The notes beneath the pieces are model-generated. The model searched no databases, was not told the DNA's origin, and saw only the letters and a list, made by a program, of their open reading frames with translations. DNA of 64,000 nt from Temnothorax longispinosus (lineage: Eukaryota; Arthropoda; Insecta; Hymenoptera; Formicidae). Both the position numbers and the translations under genes were made by a program. Below, in pieces: positions 1 through 10,327 of the stretch; the stretch's first letter is position 1; the number at the start of each line of letters is the position of its first letter. The stretch covers positions 1 through 64,000 of the forward strand of contig NW_027270451.1 in NCBI RefSeq assembly GCF_030848805.1, in the 5' to 3' direction.

Positions 1-108
1 AAGGTATTAATACACGTAGACACCGAAAACTATGAAGCGCACTATCTGGACCTCGTCATCGGCAACGTAGGACACCTAGACATCGAATTCAACGTATTAT
101 TACACCTG

Positions 109-173
<65 letters not shown>

Positions 174-345
174 CGAAAACTATGGAGCGCACTATCTGGA
201 CCCCGTCATCGGCAACCTGGGACACGTGGACATCGAATTCAAGGTATTAATACACGTAGACACCGAAAACTATGAAGCGCACTATCTGGACCTCGTCATC
301 GGCAACCTGAGACACGTGGACATCGAATTCAAGCTTGATTCATAA
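1..345 (+). CDS. 3' end of an open frame with 30-residue tandem repeats
   Basis: The frame starting at base 1 is open to a TAA at 343-345, while the other five frames are broken by stops. The DNA repeats with a 90-bp period (copies near 1-90, 172-240 and 241-330), so the protein repeats every 30 residues around motifs such as HYLDLVIGN and HVDIEF. A CA run of about 60 bases lies in frame and would read as a Thr-His stretch. The start lies outside the window, and no domain is recognised. It could be the last exon of a repetitive protein or a minisatellite that happens to be open. A period divisible by three with only one open frame favours coding, weakly. Confidence 0.4.
111..171. repeat. (CA)n microsatellite
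   Basis: About 30 uninterrupted CA units interrupt the second copy of the 90-bp repeat. The run keeps the reading frame of the surrounding open frame. Confidence 0.95.
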
Positions 346-375
346 GAATCGACTTAAAAATTCCCTAGCGGCAGA

Positions 376-1015
376 ATTAAAATTATGTCTAGACATAATA
401 AAAATTGGATGAATTTTTATTATGTCTAGACATAATAAAAATTCAGGAATTAAAATTATGTACATAATTTTAATTCTTGAATTTCTATTATGTACATAAT
501 GGAAATTCAAGAATTAAAATTATGTACATAATAAAAATTCAGGAATTAAAATTATGTACATAATGGCAATTCAAGAATTAAAATTATGTACATAATGGCA
601 ATTCAAGAATTAAAATTATGTACATAATGGCAATTCAGGAATTAAAATTATGTACATAATAAAAATTCAGGAATTAAAATTATGTACATAATGGAAATTC
701 AAGAATTAAAATTATGTACATAATAAAAATTCAGGAATTAAAATTATGTACATAATGGAAATTCAAGAATTAAAATTATGTACATAATAAAAATTCAGGA
801 ATTAAAATTATGTACATAATGGAAATTCAAGGATTAAAATTATGTACATAATAAAAATTCAGGAATTAAAATTATGTACATAATGGAAATTCAAGAATTA
901 AAATTATGTACATAATAAAAATTCAAGAATTAAAATTATGTACATAATAAAAATTCGAGAATTAAAATTATGTACATAATGGGAATTCCGAATAAATATT
1001 ATGTCTTGACATAAT
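376..1015. repeat. Array of ~32-bp palindromic units with ATTATGTACATAAT core
   Basis: Roughly twenty units alternate ATTAAAATTATGTACATAAT with AAAAATTC or GGAAATTC spacers. Each unit is itself a dyad. The first units carry ATTATGTCTAGACATAAT instead. No coding content is seen. Confidence 0.9.
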
Positions 1016-1480
1016 AAAAATTTCTTTCAAATTAAAATTTTATATGAAATCTAGGATTGAAATGATAGTAGCACGTAATTCTAATTTTCAATTTTCATTA
1101 TGTCATGGCATAATTTTTATTCACTGAAATTCTATTAACCATGACATAATTTTAATTCGTGAATTTTTATTATGTTGCAGCATAATTTTAATTTACTGAA
1201 TTACTATGATAGCTTACATAATTTAAATTTCTGCAATTATTATTATGTTACGACATAATAAAAATACATTAATATTATTATATCTCATGACATAATAAAA
1301 ATGAATTAAAATTATGTCTTGACATAAAAGTAATTCGACATATAAACTGTACCTTTCTCTATGTATGGCACGCCGTTTTGCTATTTATTCATAAAATTTT
1401 TATTTTGAATTATTTTTACGTGAATACATAATTTTAATTCATTTTTATTATGTTATGACATAATAAAAATGGTTCCGAAA
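1016..1480. repeat. Degenerate continuation of the palindromic array
   Basis: TTATG...CATAA dyads continue with other centres (for example TATGTCATGGCATA, TATGTTGCAGCATA, TATGTTACGACATA) and irregular spacing. A TA-flanked MITE sits inside this part. Confidence 0.75.
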
Positions 1481-1567
1481 AACTATCTACTTCAGTTTAA
1501 ATCAATTACTGAATTTTTATTTTAGATTAAAAAATCTTATTAATAAATAGCAAAACGGCGTGCCATA
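1364..1567. mobile_element. MITE with ~25-bp terminal inverted repeats
   Basis: The left end TATGGCACGCCGTTTTGC and the right end GCAAAACGGCGTGCCATA are inverse copies extending about 25 bp, with TA at both edges as expected of Tc1/mariner-type insertions. The interior is noncoding. Confidence 0.8.
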
Positions 1568-2587
1568 TATAACTAAGATTTATAGAATCGTTATTAATTT
1601 TATTATATATCTTAATTGCGCGAATCTCTGTTTTGTAAAAATTATGCACAATATTCCTATGCAAGGATACTTGTTTAATTATTTCTTCCTATTGCATTTA
1701 AGTATAGAAAAATATACAATTTCTATGTGTTTGCACTTTATATTTAATGAGCAGGCAATTAAATATATATGATTCAATTTGCGTCTATGTCTCTTTATTG
1801 ACTGACATAGTTATATACTTTTAAAGATTTTTTTTTTCTGAAATTCAATCAATTAAATAGCAAAAACTACGTTATTATATTATATATTTTTGGTACTTAG
1901 TGTGCAAATGTATTTTGAAATGAAGATTATATATTTTCTACTGAATTATTTACACACACACGTGCGGTTTCAGAGAATCATTTTTCGCCAACTCAAATAT
2001 GTTCCTACTCAACTGTCAAAATATGAAAGATAATTTTATCTAGTTGTGACATTCGCTCGAATTCTCGAAATAATTTTGGAGGATGTGAGTACGAATATAT
2101 ATATATCGTGCTATTTAATATTTATAATAGAAAATTATAAACGATGCGTTATGTATGAGAAATTTAACAAAATTGCTTTTATCAAATAGAATTAATTTGC
2201 GATTAGTTGAAGGGAATAAAAGAATAAACAAATCGGGTAAATTTCAGACACGTGTTACAGGTGTCCATCTGTAATTATCAAAAATATCGATACCTGAAGA
2301 TATCGGTACATATACAGTTGCGAACAACATTCAGTAAGACACGCAAATAAAAATAAATAAAGAATTTTACAGTTAACGACTTATTAACATTAATCATGCT
2401 ATATTGCGATTATGTTTTATGTTGAAATTGAAAAATATATACAAGGTGTACAGCTGAAAGGGTTACAGATTATTATTTTTAAAAAACTAAGCAAAATATT
2501 AAATTGTTGTTTTCTTTAGAAATAATAGTCTGTAACACTTTTAGCTTCATACCTTGTATATACTGTTTATAAGATTACAAGATATAT
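1568..2587. other. AT-rich noncoding stretch
   Basis: No supported gene, RNA or ordered repeat is seen here. The short open frames are low-complexity and unsupported. Confidence 0.6.
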
Positions 2588-2942
2588 TGTTTATAAGATT
2601 AAGATGCGTAACACTACAAAAAGGCGCGATATCCGTACAAAATTACCTTTTAAAAAAAAAGGTAAAAAAAGGCGCCAAGTACACGCATAGTAGTGTATAT
2701 GTATTATGTTGTTACCCTGTTATGTTGTTACCTCGAAAAAAACAAAGTGGTAGTATTATACCGCCAAATAGCTTTACCCTGTACATACTGTTTATAAAAT
2801 GCGTAATACTACAAAAAGGCGTGATATCCGTACAAAATTACCTTTTTTTAAAAAAAAGGTAAAAAAAGGCGCCAAGTTCACGCATAGTAGTGTACCTATA
2901 TGTTGTTACGTCGAAAAAAAAAGAAAGTGGTAGTATTATACC
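2588..2942. repeat. Two-copy direct repeat, ~195-bp spacing
   Basis: Two similar copies start near 2,604 and 2,799, with shared blocks ATGCGTAA(C/T)ACTACAAAAAGG, GATATCCGTACAAAATTACC and CGCATAGTAGTGTA. Each holds a small hairpin (TTACCTTTT / AAAAGGTAA). No coding signal is seen. Confidence 0.8.
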
Positions 2943-3263
2943 TCGAAAAAATTTAAGTAACAAGTGGTAGACGTAATCTTTATATCTCGAAAAATCTCGA
3001 AAAAATCTAAGCAGTAGTATCTTTATTTCCGAAAAATTATAACCTAAGTGATCTATCAAGACACATCACAAAATTATGTTACCTTATCAAAAAGAAGAGT
3101 CGCGCTTCAAGTGATCTATTACAATTACAAAAAAGAAATGATATTCCTTTAAATTACAGCGCCAATTACAGAGAGAACATATATATTGCCTCAAAAAATA
3201 ATTGTTGCATTACTTTGAAAAATCTTTAAAATGTGTTTAAATTTAACAAGGGAATACAAGATA

Positions 3264-3714
3264 TTTAAATACAAAGTTTACATGTGTATTTTTTAGTGGT
3301 TACAAAGAATTACAGAGGTAACAGTACAAAATAAAAATATTTTATTAAAATACATAAATTTTTCTTGTAAAAAAACTTGGCGCTGCTAGACCTCGAAATT
3401 TTAAATAAATTAATAAACTTATCCTCTACTTAATTATAAGCCGCATTATCCGCCGTCCGCGTCGTCACGCACACCCATATCACTCACTCGCACATCCACG
3501 CTGATAATCATTTAATATTACTCTTATCGCATTCTTCTCTGAATTATTTTTATTTATTGTTGTCCTTATTTATTTAAAATTTCGAGGTCTAGCAGCGCCA
3601 AGTTTTTTTACAAGAAAAATTTATGTATTTTAATAAAATATTTTTATTTTGTACTGTTACCTCTGTAATTCTTTGTAACCACTAAAAAATACACATGTAA
3701 ACTTTGTATTTAAT
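3264..3714. mobile_element. Fold-back element with ~147-bp inverted arms
   Basis: The arms 3,264-3,410 and 3,568-3,714 are near-perfect inverse copies around a ~157-bp loop. There is no open frame for a transposase. Sequence shared with the gene array begins immediately to its right, so the element marks the left edge of array homology in this window. Confidence 0.85.
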
Positions 3715-4119
3715 TATAATTACGATAAATATTAAAGGACAAAAATCAAGTTTAAATTTATGAAAAATAATTTGCTCGTTGAGAAGGGTAGCTAAGATTT
3801 GTTAAAGATTCTGACACTGTAATATGTACACAAGATGATCTAAAGAAAAAAACGATTGAAAATTTTTAATAAGATACAGTACTGATAAAAATAAGTAAAA
3901 CGTTTATAGATAACGTAGGCTTATAAAGATTCTTATTTCTTTTTGTTTTAGGTCAATCTGTAAATTTGAGAAAATTATAACTAAACTATGTTAAGTACAA
4001 TTAATAATAATAATTTCTTTCGTACATCAAAACTCAAAAAAGGAATTATTTTTAATCCATATTAATAATCCATATTAATCCATATTATGTGCATATAAAT
4101 TCTTATACATATATAAAAG
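3715..4119. other. 3' flank of MATH-BTB unit A
   Basis: This noncoding stretch matches the 3' flanks of other units, for example the block around 29,400-29,778. It is the leftmost array homology. Confidence 0.7.
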
Positions 4120-5279
4120 TTAATAATTATAATTAGATTTCTTATGTGTCTTAGGTGGCGACGAAAAGGATTGAATTGTGCTGCTTTCAAGCGTTTCAAG
4201 TTTCTCAATAAATTCCAATACCTTATTTAAATTTTCTTGCGACAAGCTTTTAAATTCTTTAGTATTTGTAATTTCTTTTATGTGAAATTTAATAAAAGTT
4301 GTCGAATGTGTTTCTAAAAATTTGGCTTTAGACAACAACGCAAGCTGTATAAGTTCCACAGCATTTTTAATCGTAATATAGCGTAGCAAATAATGTTCAC
4401 ACGTTAATTTTAAAGTCGGTACATCGTATTTATCAGCTGCTGTTAACAACTTTTTAAGCATCTCATAATCACATTGTTCTACTGAGCCAGTTAAAATAAA
4501 TACTAAAATCTGTTTAAAAGTTTGTAACTCATTATCCGTTGCTAATTCATTTATCATATCTTTTTTCTTTCCATCATGTATAAGACAGATAATTTTAAAG
4601 TAGTTACTGTTGGTGTCGCACAACAATTTTTTTGATATAACATACTGTTCTTCCCCTACTATAAATTTAATTGATTTTTTATTCTTAGATATGAATTCAA
4701 GAGTTGAACCTTCAAAAGATTTCACCTCTTTAAATACCGTTGTGGATGGTTGTAAATTCATGTGTATAGTGTTACTTATCAGTTGATGAAAATGTTCAAT
4801 CTTGCAATGTATTATAAACGCCTCTGTAGATATGTACGAATCATCCAAGACATCAATTAACAATGTCATATCCGATATACGACACGAAATCGATCTTGAC
4901 GCTAAGACTGTTTCAGGCGGATGCATTATAGTGTAGTAGTACATAATCCGGTAAATGCTGTACCAATACGTATTAAGATTCGTATTGCACATAGGAAATC
5001 TTTACGTAAAATATTTATTTGAATCTTGTATTGGTTGTTTTCTCCAAATGGTGGAGAATTTAATGTATCTACGATTGCAGCGAGACGCCCAAATTGATCA
5101 ATTTTCCATGTATAGTCAGACGTAGTAACTTCCAATCGTGTTTGAGAATAGCTCTTGGTATACGAAGGTAAAAATGATGAAGATACTGTCTGCTCCTTTT
5201 TCGAGACAATCTCATTGTCAGTATAGCTATTCTCATGTTTCATTCCTTCAGACCTCGGGGTGAAATTCGGGTTCCATAT
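4120..5279 (-). pseudogene. MATH-BTB gene A, second exon, frameshifted
   Basis: This is the large exon of a SPOP-like gene, running from an ATTATTTTCAG acceptor at 5,280-5,282 to a TAA at 4,120. The first part encodes the N-terminal half of the MATH domain (TWKIDQFGRL...). A 2-bp insertion near 4,931-4,936, relative to the matching CTACTACTATAATGC of gene F, shifts the frame and gives a stop at 4,926. The rest, read in the other frame, encodes the second half of MATH, the BTB domain and a BACK-like tail ending SNYNY. The exon starts ATATGG where gene F has ATGTGG. A recent pseudogene or a sequencing error would look the same, because both halves are otherwise open. Confidence 0.85.
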
Positions 5280-5811
5280 CTGAAAATAATTAACTTACTT
5301 ATTATAAATGATGGCAATGTGATCAACATCAAAATATCCTGGAAAAGTCGCTATGCTTTTTATAATAAAATAGATTAAATTTTAAACAAATATTTTAACA
5401 TGTAATAACGCTTATACATCATGTATAGATGTATAGATAAAAGTCACTTGAAATTGGACTCAAGAAGAACAAAAAATCAAGATAATGTCATTGTGACGTC
5501 AAAATGACAGAAACAAGTCAAAGTTTGATCACTGAACTATTATGACTCCAAAATGACTGTACAATGACTCGTCATAGAATCATTACATGATAATATTTTG
5601 ACTTTCAGGATTTTTATATTAATTTTCGAAAACCTAATTTGTTCGACCACTTTCACAAATTGTTCTGTGAAAAAAGTGAATCCCTCTGGAAGTATCTATC
5701 TCCTATCTGGAAGCATTTATAAACGGGTGTTTTTAATTTCTGCGAGGAGATTATTTGGCACTTGATTGAAATTATTATATAATATATAAGTTGAAAATTA
5801 TAGTATATACT

Positions 5812-6051
5812 AAGGTAATAAATGTACCAATGTGCACGTATTATCTATATATCTGGACATTTTTATCATTTTACTCCTTAAATAAGTTATAACGGGAATT
5901 AAAATCAAAGAATCAGAGATAAGAATATTTTTCTTGTATTATATTTTTACATATCTTTGATTTTAATTCGCGTTATATTTATTTAAAAACTAAAATAATA
6001 AAGATGTCTAGACATAAATTTTAAGTGTCCCTGCATTGGTACATTTACCTT
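5812..6051. mobile_element. MITE-like inverted repeat in gene A intron
   Basis: AAGGTAATAAATGTACCAATG at the left is matched by CATTGGTACATTTACCTT at the right. Inner arms around AATTAAAATCAAAGA pair as well, so most of the element can fold. Confidence 0.7.
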
Positions 6052-6321
6052 ATATATCAAAAAATTATATAGTGTTATATTAGAGTCCGTTTAATCTGTC
6101 TGGCCAACTTGCAGTCCTGACCAAATTTTACGAGAGAGAGGGATATACATTCACTATCATTTTCTCTTTTTTTATATCTTTTTCTTTGTCTCTTTTCTAT
6201 CTCTTTCTCTTTCTGTTTCTCTTGCTTTTGCTAAGAAATGGCGAATCAATAAAAAGTTGCTACCGTATAGCCAGATTCTGATTACGAAGGACTCTATAAG
6301 TGTTATATTATACACACATAC

Positions 6322-6348
<27 letters not shown>

Positions 6349-6353
<5 letters not shown>

Positions 6354-6700
6354 CCCTTAAATGCCACACCTCTCAAGAATCTCGTAAATGACATAAGGGG
6401 TCTAAAAGACCCCAGCATGAAAAATGTCTCCTTACTCATTGATTTTTTTATCTTTAGTTATGAAAATTTTTTTAAATGTTGTTCTAGGCTTAGAAAAGAG
6501 AATAAAATGCTTATATTGATAAAAGTTCAATTTCAACATAGTATAAAAAATTAAGTAAACTGAGTACTGTTAAGTGTACAAACGGGTAGGTCAATCACTC
6601 AGCTATCATCAATGGGAGCATGAGCTCCATTTTTGGCAAGAACATTTGAAAACATTTCATTCTAAAGGGTCTGGGGTCCGCTGGATCCCACGGGGCATTT

Positions 6701-6710
<10 letters not shown>
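6349..6710. mobile_element. MITE with TATATCCCTTAAATGCC ends, between CA and TA microsatellites
   Basis: The end TATATCCCTTAAATGCC pairs with GGCATTTAAGGGATATA. A (CA)n run abuts the left end (6,312-6,348) and a long (TA)n run the right end (6,706-6,771). Confidence 0.75.
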
Positions 6711-6759
<49 letters not shown>

Positions 6760-6771
6760 TATATATATATA
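6706..6771. repeat. (TA)n microsatellite
   Basis: Long near-pure TA run directly after the right end of the preceding MITE. Confidence 0.9.
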
Positions 6772-6778
6772 ATGCATG

Positions 6779-7027
6779 GGAACTTTCCAGCAAGTGATAC
6801 AAGTCGACACAAATATCGTTCTATATCTTTCTGTTTTGGCAATAAGTAAACCCTAATTGTGTCCACGGTGCTAGAATTAAATCGCTCCGAGAATTGTTTA
6901 AATGCAGTGATTAATCAATTTTGTCTCTGTCTGAGATCTCGAAGCGATTTCTAGTATCGTGAACACAAGGCTTAACAAAGATAAAACAATACTTGTGTCG
7001 ACTTGTGTTGCTTGATGGAAAGCTTCC
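6779..7027. mobile_element. MITE with ~34-bp TIRs, host of a nested MITE
   Basis: The end GGAACTTTCCAGCAAGTG is repeated inverted near 7,010-7,027 and extends to the GTCGACACAA block. A second inverted-repeat element is inserted inside. Confidence 0.8.
6857..6968. mobile_element. Nested MITE, TTGTGTCCACGGTGCTAGAA family
   Basis: Left end TTGTGTCCACGGTGCTAGAA and right end TTTCTAGTATCGTGAACACAA are inverse copies. A second member of the family lies at 43,140-43,236. Confidence 0.75.
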
Positions 7028-7370
7028 AATATACACAGTCACTCAAATATATAATATGTTGAAAAAGTAATGTGAGTTCTCACGCACATTCTCTGAGAAA
7101 AAAATTTGTACTACAATTTGCATTTAATTATAATAAATTATTTAAAAATAAACTACTTTTTCATATATTTTCAAATATATAAGTATGTTATATTAATTAT
7201 GTTGGGGGGTTTAACTTAAAATACGTAGAAATCTTTGGGACAACTTTAATATATCTTTCTTTAAATAAAAATAACATTTTATATTAGACAACCACAAAAA
7301 AGAATTGAATAAATATTAAAGTAGCCATTTTACGTCAAATTTCAAGAATGATTACTAAACTGCTTTCTAG

Positions 7371-7490
7371 GGGTGCGTTCCACTTATCGCTCGCAACGCT
7401 CGTGGAATCATTTCATCCTTATTGTTTGTCAAATGTTAAACAACGACGAAATGATGCTCGCGAGCGTTGTGAGCGATAAGTGGAACCCAG
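7371..7490. mobile_element. Short hairpin MITE in gene A intron
   Basis: Arms starting GGGTGCGTTCCACTTATCGC and ending GCGATAAGTGGAACCC pair over about 50 bp. The paralogous introns lack it at this site; gene F carries unrelated inserts at nearly the same position. Confidence 0.8.
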
Positions 7491-7937
7491 CCTTGGTTTA
7501 AGTCTTACACGATCTATAATTCCCGTTAATTTAAGAATAAACTGTTATTTATAATTTTACATTTCATGCATTTTGATATACATAATACATATATGTATAA
7601 GTTCAATTCTTAAAATGCTTTTCATGTCTATTACATATAAACAGGATTATATCCTTGAATTCTGATAAAAGTAATAGATGCATGTGAAGTGTAGACTCTT
7701 TGCATTAATCATTTTTAATTGTGTTCAAATTACACATGCTAGTAGAAAGTGGATTTGATACGTGTTTGAATTTATGCATTTTCTTTGCTATGTAGAATGC
7801 ATGGAATTGTCGCTTTAGGAAATGTCATAATTAATTCGTTATATATCAATTGCAATGTTTTATGTGTTTCCTAACGTTCTAATAACACGTAGTCAACAAA
7901 GCGTAGGCAACGTTGAAAAAAACTGTTAAGAACTTAC

Positions 7938-8018
7938 TTGATTTGCCTCGTTAAATAATGGCCTTACTTGATTTGCCTCGCCAAATAATGGCATTTGCTT
8001 ATTTGTATTAAATGCCAT
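7938..8018 (-). CDS. Gene A first exon (27 codons)
   Basis: The frame starts at an ATG (8,016-8,018) and ends in CAA before a GTAAGT donor at 7,932-7,937, phase 0. It holds a 27-bp duplication, so PLF(G/N)EANQ occurs twice; the first copy ends in a second potential donor, CAA-GTAAGG. In the older family frame the start codon is ATA, not ATG. Assigned by alignment to exon 1 of genes B and F. Confidence 0.55.
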
Positions 8019-8431
8019 ATTTGCTTATGCGTATTTGCTTTTCCGCTGAATCTTGATCAGTCACACTTAAGATCTTGCGTTTTTCTAAGGATATCCTTCG
8101 GTAATATTCCAACACCGTCCAGATAATGGCATTTATTAGACTAACGCGTGTATGTAGTACAAACGTGACAACTGATTTCCTTTATTTCCTTTTATCAAAT
8201 CAAGTTTCCAAGCTACTGCGAATTGTCTCGACGCGACGCCGCGATTGTGTTCGGCGGTCTTTGGTCGGTCTCGGCATCGCTCGGCGCTCCGAGTCGATTG
8301 CCGCGGTATATATAAGTCCTTCGCGTGAACTTATACGACGCGGTTTTGTATTAGATTAAAAATATGGCACACCGTGCCTTTCCTCGCCCGGGCGGATGTT
8401 CGGCCGGGCGGCATCCGGCTGATATTCGCCG
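8019..8431. other. Shared 5' region of A and B, left part
   Basis: The stretch next to exon 1 (to about 8,215) is repeated inverted at 9,085-9,272. From about 8,215 to 8,431 the sequence is GC-richer, has no inverse partner and includes TATATATAAG at 8,307-8,316. No gene is seen. Confidence 0.6.
8307..8316 (+). promoter_or_regulatory. TATA-like box in the A/B divergent region
   Basis: TATATATAAG follows a GC-rich stretch (GATTGCCGCGG). It fits a core-promoter TATA box but there is no further support. It might belong to an inserted element rather than to genes A or B. Confidence 0.25.
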
Positions 8432-8794
8432 GGAATAATGCGATTACGGGACGCATCGTTATACACTGTAATTTTGTTTTTAGTACCTTATAATTAATTT
8501 TTTGGTTTTATATAACTTTTTATAGAACGGTTATAGAACTATGATCTCGCAAAATCTGATAAGATATAGCGGCGGAACTCGTGTAGGACAAAGTGAGACG
8601 CTGCATGAACCTATAATAGTGTCTCACTTTGTCCTACACGAGTTCCGCCGCTATATCTTATCAGATTTTGCGAGATCTATAGTTCTATAACCGTTCTATA
8701 AAGAGTTATGTCATATAAAAGCAAAAAATTAATTATAAGGTACGAAAAACAAAATTACAATGTATAACGATGCGCCCCGTAATCGCATCATTCC
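8432..8794. repeat. Hairpin at the centre of the A/B palindrome
   Basis: Arms 8,432-8,599 and 8,621-8,794 are almost perfect inverse copies with a ~21-base loop. Sequences on either side of the hairpin differ from each other before the wider palindrome resumes, so it is probably a fold-back element lying at the centre. Confidence 0.85.
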
Positions 8795-9272
8795 CGAATC
8801 AGTCAGTTAATCCTCGGATGATTGCGTCCAAATTAACTACTTCAATCTTCGAATACTACTCCACCTTTCCTACCTCTATCTCCCCTCTGTCTATGGTTCC
8901 TCCACTCACACACTCTTCCTTCCACTCTCTCTCTCTCTCTCCCCTCCCCGCAAGCCACTCTCTCTCCCTCACTCCACTTCTCACAATCACACTTCGCTTT
9001 CGCACTACAAAAATCGCTTTCTCACGCCTAGCCCACCGGAAACGGAAGTCCTCTATCTCGATGTTACATTCGCAGCAGCCTAAAAACTTGATTTGACAAA
9101 AGGAAATAAACGAAATCAGTTGCCACGTTTGTACTACATACACGCGTTAGTCTAATAAATGCCATTATCTGGACGGTGTTGGAATATTACCGAAGGATAT
9201 CCTTAGAAAAACGCAAGATCTTAAGTGTGACTGATCAAGATTCAGCGGAAAAGCAAATACGCATAAGCAAAT
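8795..9272. other. Shared 5' region of A and B, right part
   Basis: CT-rich noncoding DNA (TCTCTCTC near 8,928-8,940) followed, from about 9,085, by the inverse of the left-hand promoter-proximal sequence. No gene is supported. Confidence 0.6.
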
Positions 9273-9353
9273 ATGGCATTTAATACGAATAAGCAAATGC
9301 CATTATTTGGCGAGGCAAATCAAGTAAGGCCATTATTTAACGAGGCAAATCAA
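9273..9353 (+). CDS. Gene B first exon (27 codons)
   Basis: Inverse copy of gene A exon 1, with the same 27-bp internal duplication. It starts at ATG 9,273 and ends CAA before GTAAGT at 9,354, phase 0. It is the only first exon on the plus strand. Confidence 0.55.
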
Positions 9354-10327
9354 GTAAGTTCTTAACAGTTTTTTTCAACTCGTTGACTACGTGTTATTAG
9401 AACGTTAGGAAACACATAAAACATTGATATATATAACAAATTAATTATGACATTTCCTAAAGCGACAATTCCATGCATTCTACATAGCAAAGAAAATGCA
9501 TAAATTCATACACGTATCAAATCCACTTTCTACTAGCATGTGTAATTTCAATACAATTAAAAATTATTAATTCAAAGAGTCTACTTCACATGTATCCATT
9601 ACTTTTATCAGAATTTAAGATAGAATCCTATATTTATATGTAATATGAAAAGCATTTTAAGAATTAAACTTATACATATATATGTATACATCAAAATGCA
9701 TGAAGTGTAAAATTATACATAAAAATTTATTCTTAAATTAACGGGAATTATAGATCGTGTAAGACTTAAGCAAGAAAGCAGTTTAGTAATCATTCTTGAA
9801 ATTTGACGTAAAATGGCTATTTACTTATTCAATTCTTTTTTTTGTGGTTGTCTAACATAAAAAATGTTATTTTTATTTAAAGAAAGATATATTAAAGTCC
9901 CAAAAATTTCTACGTATTTCAAGTTAAATCTAATTTCAAGTGACTCTTATTTATACATCTATATACATGATGTATAAGCGTTATTACATGTTAAAATATT
10001 TGTTTGAAATTTAATCTATTTTATTATAAAAAGTATAGAGACTTTCTCAGGACATTTTGATGTTGATCATTTTCATTATTCATAAGTAAGTTAATTATTT
10101 CCAGTTGTGGAGATCTGAAGAAGATAAAAATACCTATACTGAGACGAAAATGGAACAGAAAGTATCTTCACCATATTTATCTTCGTTTACCGGAGCTATT
10201 AGAAAGCACGATTTGAAGTAATATTTGTTTGAAATTTAATCTATTTTATTATAAAAAGCATAGCGACGTTCAGGATATTTTGATGTTGATCACATTTCAT
10301 CATTTATAATAAGTTAATTATTTCCAG
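9354..10327 (+). other. Intron of gene B with a stray second-exon start
   Basis: Standard family intron (9,354-10,104), then a fragment of a gene-D-like second exon (10,105-10,220), then a repeated intron end (10,221-10,327) with a second acceptor. Confidence 0.75.
10105..10220 (+). pseudogene. Fragment of a gene D-like second exon
   Basis: The acceptor TTATTTCCAG is followed by TTGTGGAGATCTGAAGAAG, nearly identical to the start of gene D exon 2. It diverges after about 30 codons and stops at TAA 10,218-10,220, then returns to intron sequence. It shows that gene B was built from pieces of at least two paralogues. Confidence 0.8.

Larger units (their letters stand above)
5280..7937 (-). other. 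Intron of gene A, enlarged by transposons
   Basis: The edges match the intron of gene F. About 1.75 kb between ~5,458 and ~7,208 is absent from the paralogues and consists mostly of MITEs listed separately. At 5,480-5,570 there are degenerate TCAAAATGACAG/TCCAAAATGACT-type repeats. Confidence 0.75.

Noticed and set aside
376..1015. CRISPR-like regular repeats
   Set aside because: Spacers are not unique and the units are themselves palindromic; the context is eukaryotic. It is a satellite-type array.
8126..8359. 77-codon open frame near the palindrome centre
   Set aside because: It crosses from duplicated promoter-side sequence into unrelated GC-rich DNA, with no homologue on the other arm.
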